A DNA stretch of 39,806 nt from CAZIPZ01 sp964541075 (GTDB taxonomy: Bacteria > Acidobacteriota > Terriglobia > 20CM-2-55-15), in contig CAZIPZ010000006.1 in assembly GCA_964541075.1 (NCBI GenBank), positions 1 to 39,806 on the forward strand, read 5' to 3'. Under the pieces are notes generated by a model that was given only the letters and a program-made list of their open reading frames with translations, had not been told where the DNA came from and made no database searches. A program made the translations under genes and the position numbers. Shown in pieces: positions 24,019 to 32,464 of the stretch. Each line of letters begins with the position of its first letter. Position 1 is the first letter of the stretch.

Positions 24019-25005
24019 GGCATTGAATCCGAGAACCTTTTCGACTTGCTATCCATCGCCCAGTTGGGTCGCCGCGAGTTGCATTCGCTCATCGAATTGT
24101 CCCGAGAGATGCGGTCCAAGCCGGCTTCGTTCGAAGGAGCCCTGAAGGGCCGGACAGCAGCCTTGATCTTTGAGAAGCCTTCGCTGCGAACGCGAGTGAC
24201 CTTTGAAGTTGCAGTCCGTCAGCTGGGAGGATGGCCGATTCTTCTCGGATCTGCTGAGAGTCGTTTGGGCGAGCGGGAGTCGGTGCCGGATGTCGCCCGG
24301 AATCTCTCCTTGTGGGTCGATTTGATTATCGCGCGAGTGTTTAGTCACCAGGCCCTTGAGGAATTGGCGTTCTTTTCATCCATTCCCGTCATCAATGCTC
24401 TCAGTGATGATGCGCACCCCTGTCAGGCGCTTGCGGATCTTCTGACGTTGTCCGATATCTGGCCTTCTTTCACAGGGAAAGAGGTCGTGTATATCGGCGA
24501 CTGGAACAATGTATCGAAATCCCTTTTTCAAGTCTGCGTGCTTGCCGGGCTGCGTTTTCGGGCGATCACACCCGAGAGATATGCGCCATCGCCGGAAGAT
24601 CAAGTGGATTGGTCGGCTGATCCCAAAGATGTGAAGGGTGCGGACGCGATCTATACGGATGTTTGGGCGAGCATGGGACAAGAAAACGAAATGGCCGAAC
24701 GTGCAGAGGTTTTCGCCCCGTATCAGGTCAACGAAAAACTACTGGCCAAAACGGGCAAGCCGACTTTTTTCATGCATTGCCTTCCCGCGCATAGAGGCCT
24801 GGAAGTGACGGACGCCGTAATGGAGTCCGATTATTCGCTTGTGTTCCAGCAGGCCGCAAACCGCCTGCCTGTTGAAAAGGCGGTCTTAGTCACTCTCGTG
24901 GAGAATCAATATGAAGCAGAAGGTCAAAAAGGTGGTCTTGGCGTACTCCGGAGGTCTGGACACCTCAATCATCATTCCGTGGCTCAAGGAAAACTATGGA
25001 TGTGA
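24004..25005 (+). CDS. argF: Ornithine carbamoyltransferase with C-terminal extension overlapping argG
   Basis: ArgF makes citrulline from ornithine and carbamoyl phosphate. Family motifs are IFEKPSLRTRVTFE (carbamoyl phosphate binding), HPCQALADLLT, YIGDWNNVSKSL and the ornithine-loop motif HCLPAHRGLEVTD. The homologous part ends with ANRLPVEKAVLVTLVE at about residue 301. The frame then continues 31 codons and overlaps the start of argG by 95 bases, giving 333 residues in all. The extension does not resemble the family and may be a lost stop codon. The start ATG lies inside an ARG-box-like operator, with no Shine-Dalgarno sequence. It leads argF-argG-argH. Confidence 0.95.
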   Translation: MHKYSGIESENLFDLLSIAQLGRRELHSLIELSREMRSKPASFEGALKGRTAALIFEKPSLRTRVTFEVAVRQLGGWPILLGSAESRLGERESVPDVARNLSLWVDLIIARVFSHQALEELAFFSSIPVINALSDDAHPCQALADLLTLSDIWPSFTGKEVVYIGDWNNVSKSLFQVCVLAGLRFRAITPERYAPSPEDQVDWSADPKDVKGADAIYTDVWASMGQENEMAERAEVFAPYQVNEKLLAKTGKPTFFMHCLPAHRGLEVTDAVMESDYSLVFQQAANRLPVEKAVLVTLVENQYEAEGQKGGLGVLRRSGHLNHHSVAQGKLWM

Positions 25006-26149
25006 AATTATCGCCATGGCCGCGAATGTCGGCCAGGACTCCGAGCTGGGCGGAATCGAAGAGAAAGCCCTTCAAACAGGTGCATCCAAAGTCTACGTCG
25101 AAGACCTTCGCCACGAGTTTGTAACCGAATATTTGTGGCCGATGGTGAAATCCGGCGCGATGTATGAAGGCAAATACCTTCTCGGCACGTCTATCGCGCG
25201 CCCGTTGATTGCCAAGCGGCAAGTGGAAATCGCCCTTGAGGAAGGCGCGGATGCCGTCGCCCACGGCTGCACAGGAAAAGGCAATGACCAAGTTCGCTTT
25301 GAGTTGACCTACAAAGCGTTTGCACCCCAACTCAAGATTATTGCGCCCTGGCGTGAGTGGGATATTCGCTCCAGACACGACGCCATCGCATACGCTCAGA
25401 GCAGGCAAATACCTATCGCGGCTACAGCCGAAAAAATATTCAGTCGGGATACCAACATCTGGCACATGAGTCATGAAGGCGGGATCCTAGAAGATCCTGC
25501 GCAGGCCCCGCCCGATGATCTTTATATGCTGACATTGGATCCGCGCACTTGCCCTGCAGGGGAAAGCGATATCACTATCGACTTTGAACAGGGATCTCCT
25601 GTTGGGCTTAACGGCTGCCGCATCGCCGCCGTTCAATTGCTCGAAGACCTCAATGAGATTGCGGGAACAAACGGCATTGGCCGCGCCGACGTTGTTGAAA
25701 ACAGGGTTGTAGGAATGAAATCCAGGGGAGTTTATGAGACACCCGGCGGAACTCTGATCACAACCGCGCTGCGCGAACTTGAGGCTCTTTGCCTGGATCG
25801 GCAGAGCCGCTATCAGAAGGACATTCTCAGCATCACTTACGCTCAGATGGTCTACGAGGGCCACTGGTTTACGCCCCTGCGAGAGGCCATGGACGCTTTC
25901 TTCGCAAAGATTCAGGAAGTTGTTACAGGTTCCGTAACAATGAGCATGTATAGAGGCACGCTTGCTGTGCGGAGCCGGAAATCTCCATACAGCCTGTATC
26001 ATCAGGACATCGCTTCCTTCGACACTGCCGGGTACAACCATTCGGATGCTGAAGGATTCATCAATTTGCTCGGCCTGCCTGCCGCGGTCCGATCCAAGAT
26101 TCGCAATCCGCTTTCTGATCGATATGAAACTGTGGCAAGGACGGTTTGA
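24911..26149 (+). CDS. argG: Argininosuccinate synthase
   Basis: ArgG condenses citrulline and aspartate using ATP. The 412-residue protein has the N-type ATP pyrophosphatase loop AYSGGLDTS (about 10-18), TSIARPLIAK, HGCTGKGNDQVRFE, and GRADVVENRVVGMKSRGVYETPGG split across the central region. The ATG at 24911 is the canonical start and has TGGAG eight bases upstream. The first 95 bases overlap the argF tail in another frame. The last 26 bases overlap the start of argH. Translational coupling of all three genes is likely. Confidence 0.97.
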   Translation: MKQKVKKVVLAYSGGLDTSIIIPWLKENYGCEIIAMAANVGQDSELGGIEEKALQTGASKVYVEDLRHEFVTEYLWPMVKSGAMYEGKYLLGTSIARPLIAKRQVEIALEEGADAVAHGCTGKGNDQVRFELTYKAFAPQLKIIAPWREWDIRSRHDAIAYAQSRQIPIAATAEKIFSRDTNIWHMSHEGGILEDPAQAPPDDLYMLTLDPRTCPAGESDITIDFEQGSPVGLNGCRIAAVQLLEDLNEIAGTNGIGRADVVENRVVGMKSRGVYETPGGTLITTALRELEALCLDRQSRYQKDILSITYAQMVYEGHWFTPLREAMDAFFAKIQEVVTGSVTMSMYRGTLAVRSRKSPYSLYHQDIASFDTAGYNHSDAEGFINLLGLPAAVRSKIRNPLSDRYETVARTV

Positions 26150-27461
26150 GGAGGAAAGCGACCCGGTCTTTGAAAAAATGAACCGGTCGCTTGGAATAGA
26201 CGCCGTTTTGCTTGAGGTGGACGTGCGGGCCAGCCGCGCGCACGCTCGCTCGCTGGTTGGCTGCGGTGTATTGTCCGATCAGGAGTGGAATTCCATCGAT
26301 CGAGGCCTCCAGGAAATACTCACGGAATACACACCGGATCAGGTCAGAGCGATGCCGTACGAAGACATTCACACCTTCGTTGAAGCAACGCTCGCAGAAA
26401 AGATCGGGCCTACAGCGCTCAAGCTGCACACCGGCAGAAGTCGGAACGATCAGGTCTCTACGGACTTTCGCCTTTTTGTACGAAAAGCTATAGGTCTTGT
26501 TCTGGCAGACCTTGAAGCGCTTCAGCTCGCCCTCATTGAAAGCGGCGCCAATAATCCGGATGTCCTGATCCCCGCGTATACCCACCTGCGCAGAGCGCAA
26601 CCGGTTCGCTGGTCTCAATACTGCCTTGCGTTTGTGGAAATGTTCGGGCGCGATCGGGAGCGCTTTCAAGAGTCTCTAGTCCGAGTGGATGTCCTTCCGC
26701 TAGGCTCCGGGGCCGTGGCGGGTTCGAATTTTTCGGTGGATCGTCAGGCAGTCGCAAAAGAATTGGGGTTCTCTCGCGTCTCGGCCAACAGCATTGATGC
26801 AACATGCGATCGTGATTTTGTTCTCGAATTCCTTTCGAATGCTTCGATTCTTTTGACGCACGCAAGTCGCCTTGCTGAAGACTGGATTATTTACTCAACC
26901 GAGGAGTTCGGGTTTCTCGAGCTCTCTGAAAAAGTGACCACGGGCAGCAGCTTGATGCCGCAAAAAAAGAATCCCGACGGATTCGAGCTTATTCGCGCTA
27001 AAACCGCAATGACGATCGGACTGTTGACTGGGTTTTTGGCTGTAATGAAGGGGTTGCCCACCGCCTACAACAAGGATCTGCAGGAGGACAAAGAAGCGTT
27101 TCTGAAGGCTTTTGAAAATCTCCGCCTGTGCCTGAGCGTTCTAAGACTATCCGTCCGGACCGTGTCGCTGAAAAGGGAGCGAATGGCCGCAGCCGCATCC
27201 GATCCCTTCATGGGAGCGACCGACCTCGCCGATTTTCTCGTCAAGAAGGGCGTCCCGTTCCGCACTGCGCATGAAATTGTGGGTCGAGCCGTACGCGATG
27301 CATTACAGCAAGAGAAACGACTGGATCAGGTCAATCTCGTCGAATATTCCTCTATGTTTCAAGATCTGCCGCCCGACTACCTTGCTCCTGAAAACATAGT
27401 CAGTCGAAAAGGCCCCGCACCTTCGCTTCCCGCGCCTTCTGTTCATCCACAAACGCCATAA
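26124..27461 (+). CDS. argH: Argininosuccinate lyase
   Basis: ArgH splits argininosuccinate to arginine and fumarate. The 445-residue protein begins MKLWQGRFEEESDPVFEKMN, has HTGRSRNDQVSTDFRL, and carries the fumarase/lyase superfamily signature GSSLMPQKKNPD. I chose the ATG at 26124; the open frame runs back to 25962 but that part lies in argG and has no family match. The start overlaps the argG end by 26 bases. The C-terminal tail after the usual ...APENIVSRKG region is a Pro-rich stretch that differs from the family. It overlaps the convergent transporter gene by 62 bases. Confidence 0.95.
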   Translation: MKLWQGRFEEESDPVFEKMNRSLGIDAVLLEVDVRASRAHARSLVGCGVLSDQEWNSIDRGLQEILTEYTPDQVRAMPYEDIHTFVEATLAEKIGPTALKLHTGRSRNDQVSTDFRLFVRKAIGLVLADLEALQLALIESGANNPDVLIPAYTHLRRAQPVRWSQYCLAFVEMFGRDRERFQESLVRVDVLPLGSGAVAGSNFSVDRQAVAKELGFSRVSANSIDATCDRDFVLEFLSNASILLTHASRLAEDWIIYSTEEFGFLELSEKVTTGSSLMPQKKNPDGFELIRAKTAMTIGLLTGFLAVMKGLPTAYNKDLQEDKEAFLKAFENLRLCLSVLRLSVRTVSLKRERMAAAASDPFMGATDLADFLVKKGVPFRTAHEIVGRAVRDALQQEKRLDQVNLVEYSSMFQDLPPDYLAPENIVSRKGPAPSLPAPSVHPQTP

Positions 27462-28731
27462 GCAACAGCCCCGCTATAAAGAACACAATCAGGGAGACGA
27501 TGGCCACCCGGGACGAACCCGCCCATTGCCGGATCAAGCCGAAGGTTGCAGGCCCCCAAATAGCGGAAAAGCGACTGAAGACTGTATAGAACCCGAAGAA
27601 TTCGGCGCTCGCGCCTTCCGGCGTCATTGAGCCGTAAAACGATCGGCTCAGCGCTTGTGACCCTCCGAGAACCAATCCCACGATCGCACCCAGTCCGAAG
27701 TATTCCACTGCGGTCTGCATAAAATACGCATAAACGACCACACCCGACCAGAGGGCAAGACTGAGCATGATAGCCCTCTTCGCACCTATTTTCGCCGCCA
27801 GCCAACCAAAGAGAATGGCCCCGAACGTGGCAATGACTTGAATGAGAAGCAGCGTCACCATGAGGACGGTGGTGGATAGCTTGAGCTCCTCAACGCCGTA
27901 GATCGTGGCCATGTCTATCACGGTTTGGATCCCGTCGTTATAGAGCATGAATGCAAGAAGAAAGAGGGCGAGGTGGCGAAATCGGCGAATCCGCTTTGTC
28001 GTCTCCCAGGCTCGGGTGACGCCAATCGCAGTCCATGCCGCAAACCTGGGCCACGATTTGTATCTTTCAGGCATTTCCTGGGCGAGCCGTCCTTCATGCA
28101 GATACTTCACGGTGAATAGCGTAAAACCGGCCCACCAGATGCCTGCCATCAAGATGCAGATGCGCGCCGCGGCCGCTTGGGAGATGCCGAGAATCTCATG
28201 GCCGGCGACTATAGCAAGCGAGAGAGCGAACTGGATGCCGCCTCCGACGTATCCATAGGAGTATCCCCTTGCGGAGACCGAGTCCATTTTGTCGGGAGTT
28301 GCAATGTCGGTGATAAATGCGTCGTAGAAAACGTTAGAAGCGATGAAACCCACCTGAGCGGCCAGAAATAGGAACATCGTCAGATAAACGTCACCGGGAC
28401 CGCAAAAATACAGGAGCATCGTGAAGAGGGCTCCTAAATAAGCGAAGGAAATCAGGAAGAATTTTTTTGCTGCAGAGAAATCGGCGATGGCGCCGAGCAT
28501 TGGTGCGAACAAAAACACCACCAGTGAAGACAACGCTACAATCGCAGCCCATAGGGCCGTGGCGCTGGTATGTGTTTCACCGATCCTTATTCCTTCAGAG
28601 CCGATGACAACGGAGCCAAAGTACGCCGGCAGAACTCCTACTACTACGGTAGTCACGTAAGCGGAGTTCGCCCAATCGTACATGCACCAGCCGAAGATGC
28701 TTTTGGGATCGTTCTTCTTAGGGCCGGGCAT
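27400..28731 (-). CDS. MFS transporter, UMF1/Atg22-like family
   Basis: The 443-residue protein has about 12 hydrophobic segments. It begins with a cytoplasmic lead followed by FGWCMYDWANSAYVTTVV, where the YDWANSAY motif is typical of UMF1 (vacuolar Atg22-like) transporters. GGSQALSRSFYGSMTPEGASAEFFGFY in two parts late in the protein is also family-typical. Fungal Atg22 exports amino acids from the vacuole; bacterial substrates are unknown. Its place between the two halves of the arginine regulon makes amino acid export a tempting but unproven idea. The 3' end overlaps argH convergently by 62 bases. Confidence 0.88.
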   Translation of the reverse strand: MPGPKKNDPKSIFGWCMYDWANSAYVTTVVVGVLPAYFGSVVIGSEGIRIGETHTSATALWAAIVALSSLVVFLFAPMLGAIADFSAAKKFFLISFAYLGALFTMLLYFCGPGDVYLTMFLFLAAQVGFIASNVFYDAFITDIATPDKMDSVSARGYSYGYVGGGIQFALSLAIVAGHEILGISQAAAARICILMAGIWWAGFTLFTVKYLHEGRLAQEMPERYKSWPRFAAWTAIGVTRAWETTKRIRRFRHLALFLLAFMLYNDGIQTVIDMATIYGVEELKLSTTVLMVTLLLIQVIATFGAILFGWLAAKIGAKRAIMLSLALWSGVVVYAYFMQTAVEYFGLGAIVGLVLGGSQALSRSFYGSMTPEGASAEFFGFYTVFSRFSAIWGPATFGLIRQWAGSSRVAIVSLIVFFIAGLLLMAFVDEQKAREAKVRGLFD

Positions 28732-28834
28732 ACGTTTAGCTGCGAGCCGGTCTGGAAGTTCGAGGAATCAAAAGCGGGAAGCCGCTGCAGCGGCTGCGCG
28801 GGGATCGCAAGTGACGAGGCACGAGCGAATTATA

Positions 28835-29290
28835 TCAATTGAGATCGAGCACCATTGCGATTTCATCGCAGTTGCCGAACTTCGGACAAGCGACGCAATC
28901 TGTCCACACCTTTAAAGGCAAGTCTTTGTGTTCGACGATGCGGAATCCCATCTTTTGGAAAAAGCCGGGCGCCAGAGTCAGAGCGAAGACCTGAGAAATG
29001 TTTTCCGTTCTGGCCCTGTCGATCAGCGCACGCAGGATTGCGCTTCCGATTCCCGGCGCTGAATTGTCCGGGGCCGTTGCCAAACCATAAATCTCGGCGG
29101 AGCGCTGAGAATACTGTTGAAGCCCTCCGCATCCGATGACCTTGCCATCCTGTTCCGCCACAAGATACCCAGACAGGGCGCCAAGCATCGCGCTTTGGGA
29201 GCGTGGGAGCATGAGGCCCTGCGAGGCATAATGCGCAATGATGCGCACGATCGTCGAAACATCCTCATGAACTGCCGGCCGGACGTTCAT
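28835..29290 (-). CDS. argA: GNAT acetyltransferase, short N-acetylglutamate synthase type
   Basis: The 151-residue GNAT protein lacks the kinase-like domain of classical ArgA. The acetyl-CoA loop reads GLATAPDNSAPGIGSAIL (about 74-91). The C-terminal LPLKVWTDCVACPKFGNCDE (about 123-142) is characteristic of short N-acetylglutamate synthases that supply the first step of arginine synthesis. Its ATG overlaps the argB stop by four bases, making it the third gene of argC-argB-argA. The symbol argA is used by role; the enzyme could equally be called ArgA-short or NAGS-like. Confidence 0.85.
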   Translation of the reverse strand: MNVRPAVHEDVSTIVRIIAHYASQGLMLPRSQSAMLGALSGYLVAEQDGKVIGCGGLQQYSQRSAEIYGLATAPDNSAPGIGSAILRALIDRARTENISQVFALTLAPGFFQKMGFRIVEHKDLPLKVWTDCVACPKFGNCDEIAMVLDLN

Positions 29291-29973
29291 GCGTTGCTCC
29301 TGAATAGCGTCCGTCCGACTCGCACTTCCGTTACACCGCCCTTCATGGCAGAGCCGACGGCCCGCAGCTTCGGGATCATTCCACCGGAAACAAAGGGCGC
29401 GGTCAATAGCTCTTGAGGATCCTCGGCGTGCTCCATTACTTTTCCGTCGCCGTCCTTTACGCCTTCCACGTCTGTCAAGAACACCAGCGCGGAAGCTCGA
29501 ACCGCTTGCGCGAGTGCGGCGGCAGTCTCATCGCCATTTACGTTCAACAGCGACTCCCGGCCGATAGCGAGGGTCGGTATCACGGGTGTGAGGCCGGCCG
29601 CAAGCACGGTCTCAATGGCATTCGCATCCACACGAACATTGTCCCCAACAAGACCCCACGGCCCGGTCTTTTGCGAAGCGTGCACCACGCCGAACATACC
29701 GACGGCGCGAGCGCCGGCGCGCTGAAGCTCCGTCACCAAGGCTGTGTGAACCTCGCCCAAAAGCGCCGTCGCAACCGCCCCCAATGTTTGCGGATCGGTA
29801 ACCCGCAGTCCGTCTATAAATGTCGAAGTCACCTTCATGCGATCGAGCATACGTGTGATCTGAATACCGCCCCCGTGAACCACTACAAAAGGCTGCCGGC
29901 CCACACGCTTAATCTCTTGAACGGCTTCCTCAGCGTTTTCAAGCAAAACCCCGCCGACTTTGATCACCATCAT
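29287..29973 (-). CDS. argB: Acetylglutamate kinase
   Basis: ArgB phosphorylates N-acetylglutamate. The 228-residue amino acid kinase fold shows MVIKVGGVLL at the start, VVVHGGGIQITRML, the substrate motif IDGLRVTDPQTL, and LNVNGDETAAALA with FLTDVEGVKDGDG. GLRVTD favours N-acetylglutamate over the LysW-aminoadipate kinases. At 228 residues it is shorter than the usual 255-300. It lacks the N-terminal helix associated with arginine-inhibited hexamers, so feedback inhibition by arginine is not expected (inference). It overlaps argC upstream and argA downstream, each by four bases. Confidence 0.94.
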   Translation of the reverse strand: MMVIKVGGVLLENAEEAVQEIKRVGRQPFVVVHGGGIQITRMLDRMKVTSTFIDGLRVTDPQTLGAVATALLGEVHTALVTELQRAGARAVGMFGVVHASQKTGPWGLVGDNVRVDANAIETVLAAGLTPVIPTLAIGRESLLNVNGDETAAALAQAVRASALVFLTDVEGVKDGDGKVMEHAEDPQELLTAPFVSGGMIPKLRAVGSAMKGGVTEVRVGRTLFRSNA

Positions 29974-30941
29974 GCGGCGAGCCCTGCAGCCGGTTCACAG
30001 CCGAGCATCAGATTGAGATTCTGAATCGCCTGTCCCGCCGCACCTTTCACGAGATTATCAATCACCGACACAATAACCGTGTTCGCGCCCCGCGACGCGA
30101 CTCCAATCGAGCAAAGGTTCGTGCGTACCACGCTTTGAATGTTGGGCATGCGGCCCGGTGGCAACACCTTCACAAAAGGAGATTTCGAATACGCTTCCGC
30201 GAGCACCTCGCCGATTTCCGAACCCTGCAATACAATCGTGTTCAAGATCCCGCGGGTGATCGGAATCAGATGCGGCGTAAACACAAAGCGATCCACTGAA
30301 GCGCCTGGCAGCTGCGAAATCATTTCCGGTGTGTGTCGGTGCCTAAGAATTCCGTAAGCACTGATGTTTTCATTAACCTCGCAAAAATGAATCTCCGGTT
30401 TTAGCCGCCGTCCGGCGCCGGACACACCTGACTTCCCGTCCACTACGACCGTGCATGAGGCTTCGATCAGATTAGCTTTGAACAGCGGCCGCAGCGGCAG
30501 AATTGCAGCCGTCGCATAGCAACCGGGATTGGCGACGAGCTTGGCGTCTCGGATTTTTTCCGCGTAGAACTCTGGCATCCCATACACGGCGACATCGAGA
30601 AGCTTCGGGGACGTGTGTTCAAGGCCATACCATTCGGGATATAACCTCTCATCTCGGAGGCGAAAGGCGCCGCTCATGTCGACAACTCGGTAGCCCTCTT
30701 CAAGGAGGCGCGGCGTCAGCTCAAGGGAAAGTTCATGGTCCGTCGCCAGCACGACAACATCCGGCGCCAGCTTTCTTAATCTTTCGTGGGAAAAGGCTTC
30801 CGCTCGAAAGCGATCATCCGCTTTGGAAGCGAATCGGCCCGCAATCGCAATATTGGGGTGCTCTTCAAGAAGGCGATCGAGCTCCTGCCCCGCGTATCCG
30901 GTTATTCCAACAACAGCGACTCGATGCGAATAATTATGCAT
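29970..30941 (-). CDS. argC: N-acetyl-gamma-glutamyl-phosphate reductase
   Basis: ArgC reduces N-acetylglutamyl phosphate to the semialdehyde with NADPH. The 323-residue product has the Rossmann motif VGITGYAGQEL (about 11-21), DMSGAFRLRD, the catalytic cysteine in ANPGCYATAAI, and GKSGVSGAGR. The first codons, Met-His-Asn-Tyr-Ser, are encoded by an ARG-box-like operator that overlaps the ATG, mirroring argF. No Shine-Dalgarno sequence is visible. It heads the argC-argB-argA operon on the minus strand. Confidence 0.96.
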   Translation of the reverse strand: MHNYSHRVAVVGITGYAGQELDRLLEEHPNIAIAGRFASKADDRFRAEAFSHERLRKLAPDVVVLATDHELSLELTPRLLEEGYRVVDMSGAFRLRDERLYPEWYGLEHTSPKLLDVAVYGMPEFYAEKIRDAKLVANPGCYATAAILPLRPLFKANLIEASCTVVVDGKSGVSGAGRRLKPEIHFCEVNENISAYGILRHRHTPEMISQLPGASVDRFVFTPHLIPITRGILNTIVLQGSEIGEVLAEAYSKSPFVKVLPPGRMPNIQSVVRTNLCSIGVASRGANTVIVSVIDNLVKGAAGQAIQNLNLMLGCEPAAGLAA

Positions 30942-30960
30942 ACCAGTGCATATTTAACCA
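30927..30960. promoter_or_regulatory. Tandem ARG-box-like operators at argC
   Basis: Read on the minus strand, the inner box is TGCATAATTATTCG (30940 to 30927), beginning inside the argC ATG. The outer box is TGGTTAAATATGCA (30960 to 30947), matching the argF outer box at 10 of 14 positions. Centres are 20 bases apart, as at argF. From the final TATGCA of the outer box to the ATG is five bases in both operons. A TTAAAT (30957 to 30952) inside the outer box is the likely -10, ten bases before the ATG. Confidence 0.65.
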
Positions 30961-30964
30961 CACC

Positions 30965-30981
30965 TTGCGCCGATTTGCGCC
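30965..30981. repeat. Two TTGCGCC direct repeats, 10-base period, upstream of argC
   Basis: TTGCGCC occurs at 30965-30971 and 30975-30981, one helical turn apart, where the argC -35 region should be. This phasing could suit an additional DNA-binding protein. It is short and could be chance. Confidence 0.25.
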
Positions 30982-31015
30982 ATTTTTGTATGCGGGCAGC
31001 CGCGTTCCGGCGATT

Positions 31016-32455
31016 CTAGCGCAGGCTTGGCGAGTCCAGATTAACTTCGGTTATAGGGATCACTTCGACTTCGCCGAGAGCCTCGAGATCCTTCACGAAA
31101 TCGTACGCCTTGCCTACAAGAACGATTGCGGCATCCTGAGCGGAGACTCTGGCTTTCGCAACTCGGAGCATATCTGAGGCGGAGACGGCCGCAAGCTTGT
31201 CTCGGTACGTTTTCAGGTAATCGTCGCCTAACTCATAAAGGAAAACCGTAGTCAGCCGGCTCGCGAGATCTGACGGCAACTCCAGACTCAAAGGGAAGCT
31301 GCCGATGATGAATGCTTTGGAGTTCTTCAATTCCAGAGCCGGAACCTCCGCGGAGCGAAACCTCTCGATTTCCTGAATTATCAGATTCAAGGCTTCACCA
31401 GTCTTTTCGGTTCGAGTTTCGGTGACCGAATAAAAGCTTCCCGGGCCCTTTCGAGGTTGGATGGTGGTGAAAGCTCCATATGTAAGACCGCGATCAACTC
31501 TCAATAATTGATTAAGCCGGCCGGAGGCGGACCCGCCGAGCACATAACTGGACACCAGCAGTGGAAAATATTCCGGATCCTTGCGTCCGACCATGGTGTG
31601 CCCGAGGCGAATTTCCGTCTGTACGGAGTCGGGTTTATCAATGACGATGATACGGCGGCCTTGCAGTCTTGGAATTGCGGTTTCCAGGGACGCGGGAACC
31701 TTCTTCAGCTTCCATGAACCAAACCACTCTTCCGCCAGTTTGAAGGCTTCACCGCTAGACAGGTCGCCGACAATGGCCAAGGCCGATGTGTTCGGCGCGT
31801 AATACGTTCGGTGAAACTCCACGAGATCTTCTCGCTTAATGCCGGGAATCGAATTGACGGTTCCCCCCTCCAAGTGGGCGTAGGGGTGTGACCCATATAT
31901 GGCTCGCTGAAATGCAGCATCGGCAATGAATTCAGGATCCTCCATGTTGGCTTCCAGACTCGACACTGCCTGCTGCTGGACGCGTGCAAGTTCCTCCGCC
32001 GAGAACAATGGATTCATGACGATGTCCGTCATGAGTTCGAACGCCAGGGCGACATCGTCCTTTAGCACCCCTGCGGAAACCACCGTGCTTTCCATGTCCG
32101 CGGACGCCTCAAGCGACCCCCCCACCTGATCAATCGTCTGAGCGATTTGTGTCGCGGTTCGTTTCTGAGTGCCCTTATTCAAAAGATCCGCGGTGAAAGA
32201 TGCCACGCCGGCCAGGTCCGTCGGATCATTTTTCGAACCGGCGGCAAGAACCAGCCGGAGCGCAAGGACAGGCTGCTCGCGATATTCGAGCGCGTAGACG
32301 GTGAGACCGTTGGGCAGAACCTTTTTTTCGTAGGCGGGAAAATCCACTTTCGCCAGAGGTTCGGGTTCCGGAGGTTCCGTTTTTTGAGCCGCCGCAACGG
32401 CGACCGTGATCAGAGACAGCAGGAGCCCCACAAATGCAACGTTCTTTTTCAGCAT
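31016..32455 (-). CDS. M16 peptidase-like protein, inactive subunit
   Basis: The 479-residue protein has a signal peptide (about 1-23) and two M16-type domains, the first beginning VLPNGLTVYALE. At the place of the zinc motif HxxEH it reads Ser86-Phe-Thr-Ala-Asp90, so it cannot bind the catalytic zinc. The second domain keeps the Arg322-Tyr326 pair (RGLTY) that contacts substrate in M16 enzymes. This matches the inactive half of heterodimeric M16B peptidases. The gene lies nine bases after the active partner and has GAGGA upstream of the ATG. The pair should act in the periplasm, with unknown substrates. Confidence 0.9.
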   Translation of the reverse strand: MLKKNVAFVGLLLSLITVAVAAAQKTEPPEPEPLAKVDFPAYEKKVLPNGLTVYALEYREQPVLALRLVLAAGSKNDPTDLAGVASFTADLLNKGTQKRTATQIAQTIDQVGGSLEASADMESTVVSAGVLKDDVALAFELMTDIVMNPLFSAEELARVQQQAVSSLEANMEDPEFIADAAFQRAIYGSHPYAHLEGGTVNSIPGIKREDLVEFHRTYYAPNTSALAIVGDLSSGEAFKLAEEWFGSWKLKKVPASLETAIPRLQGRRIIVIDKPDSVQTEIRLGHTMVGRKDPEYFPLLVSSYVLGGSASGRLNQLLRVDRGLTYGAFTTIQPRKGPGSFYSVTETRTEKTGEALNLIIQEIERFRSAEVPALELKNSKAFIIGSFPLSLELPSDLASRLTTVFLYELGDDYLKTYRDKLAAVSASDMLRVAKARVSAQDAAIVLVGKAYDFVKDLEALGEVEVIPITEVNLDSPSLR

Positions 32456-32464
32456 GGAAATCCT

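Noticed and set aside
29287..29973. Short amino acid kinase as a LysW-type aminoadipate kinase
   Set aside because: The substrate motif GLRVTD and the argC-argA neighbours favour acetylglutamate kinase.
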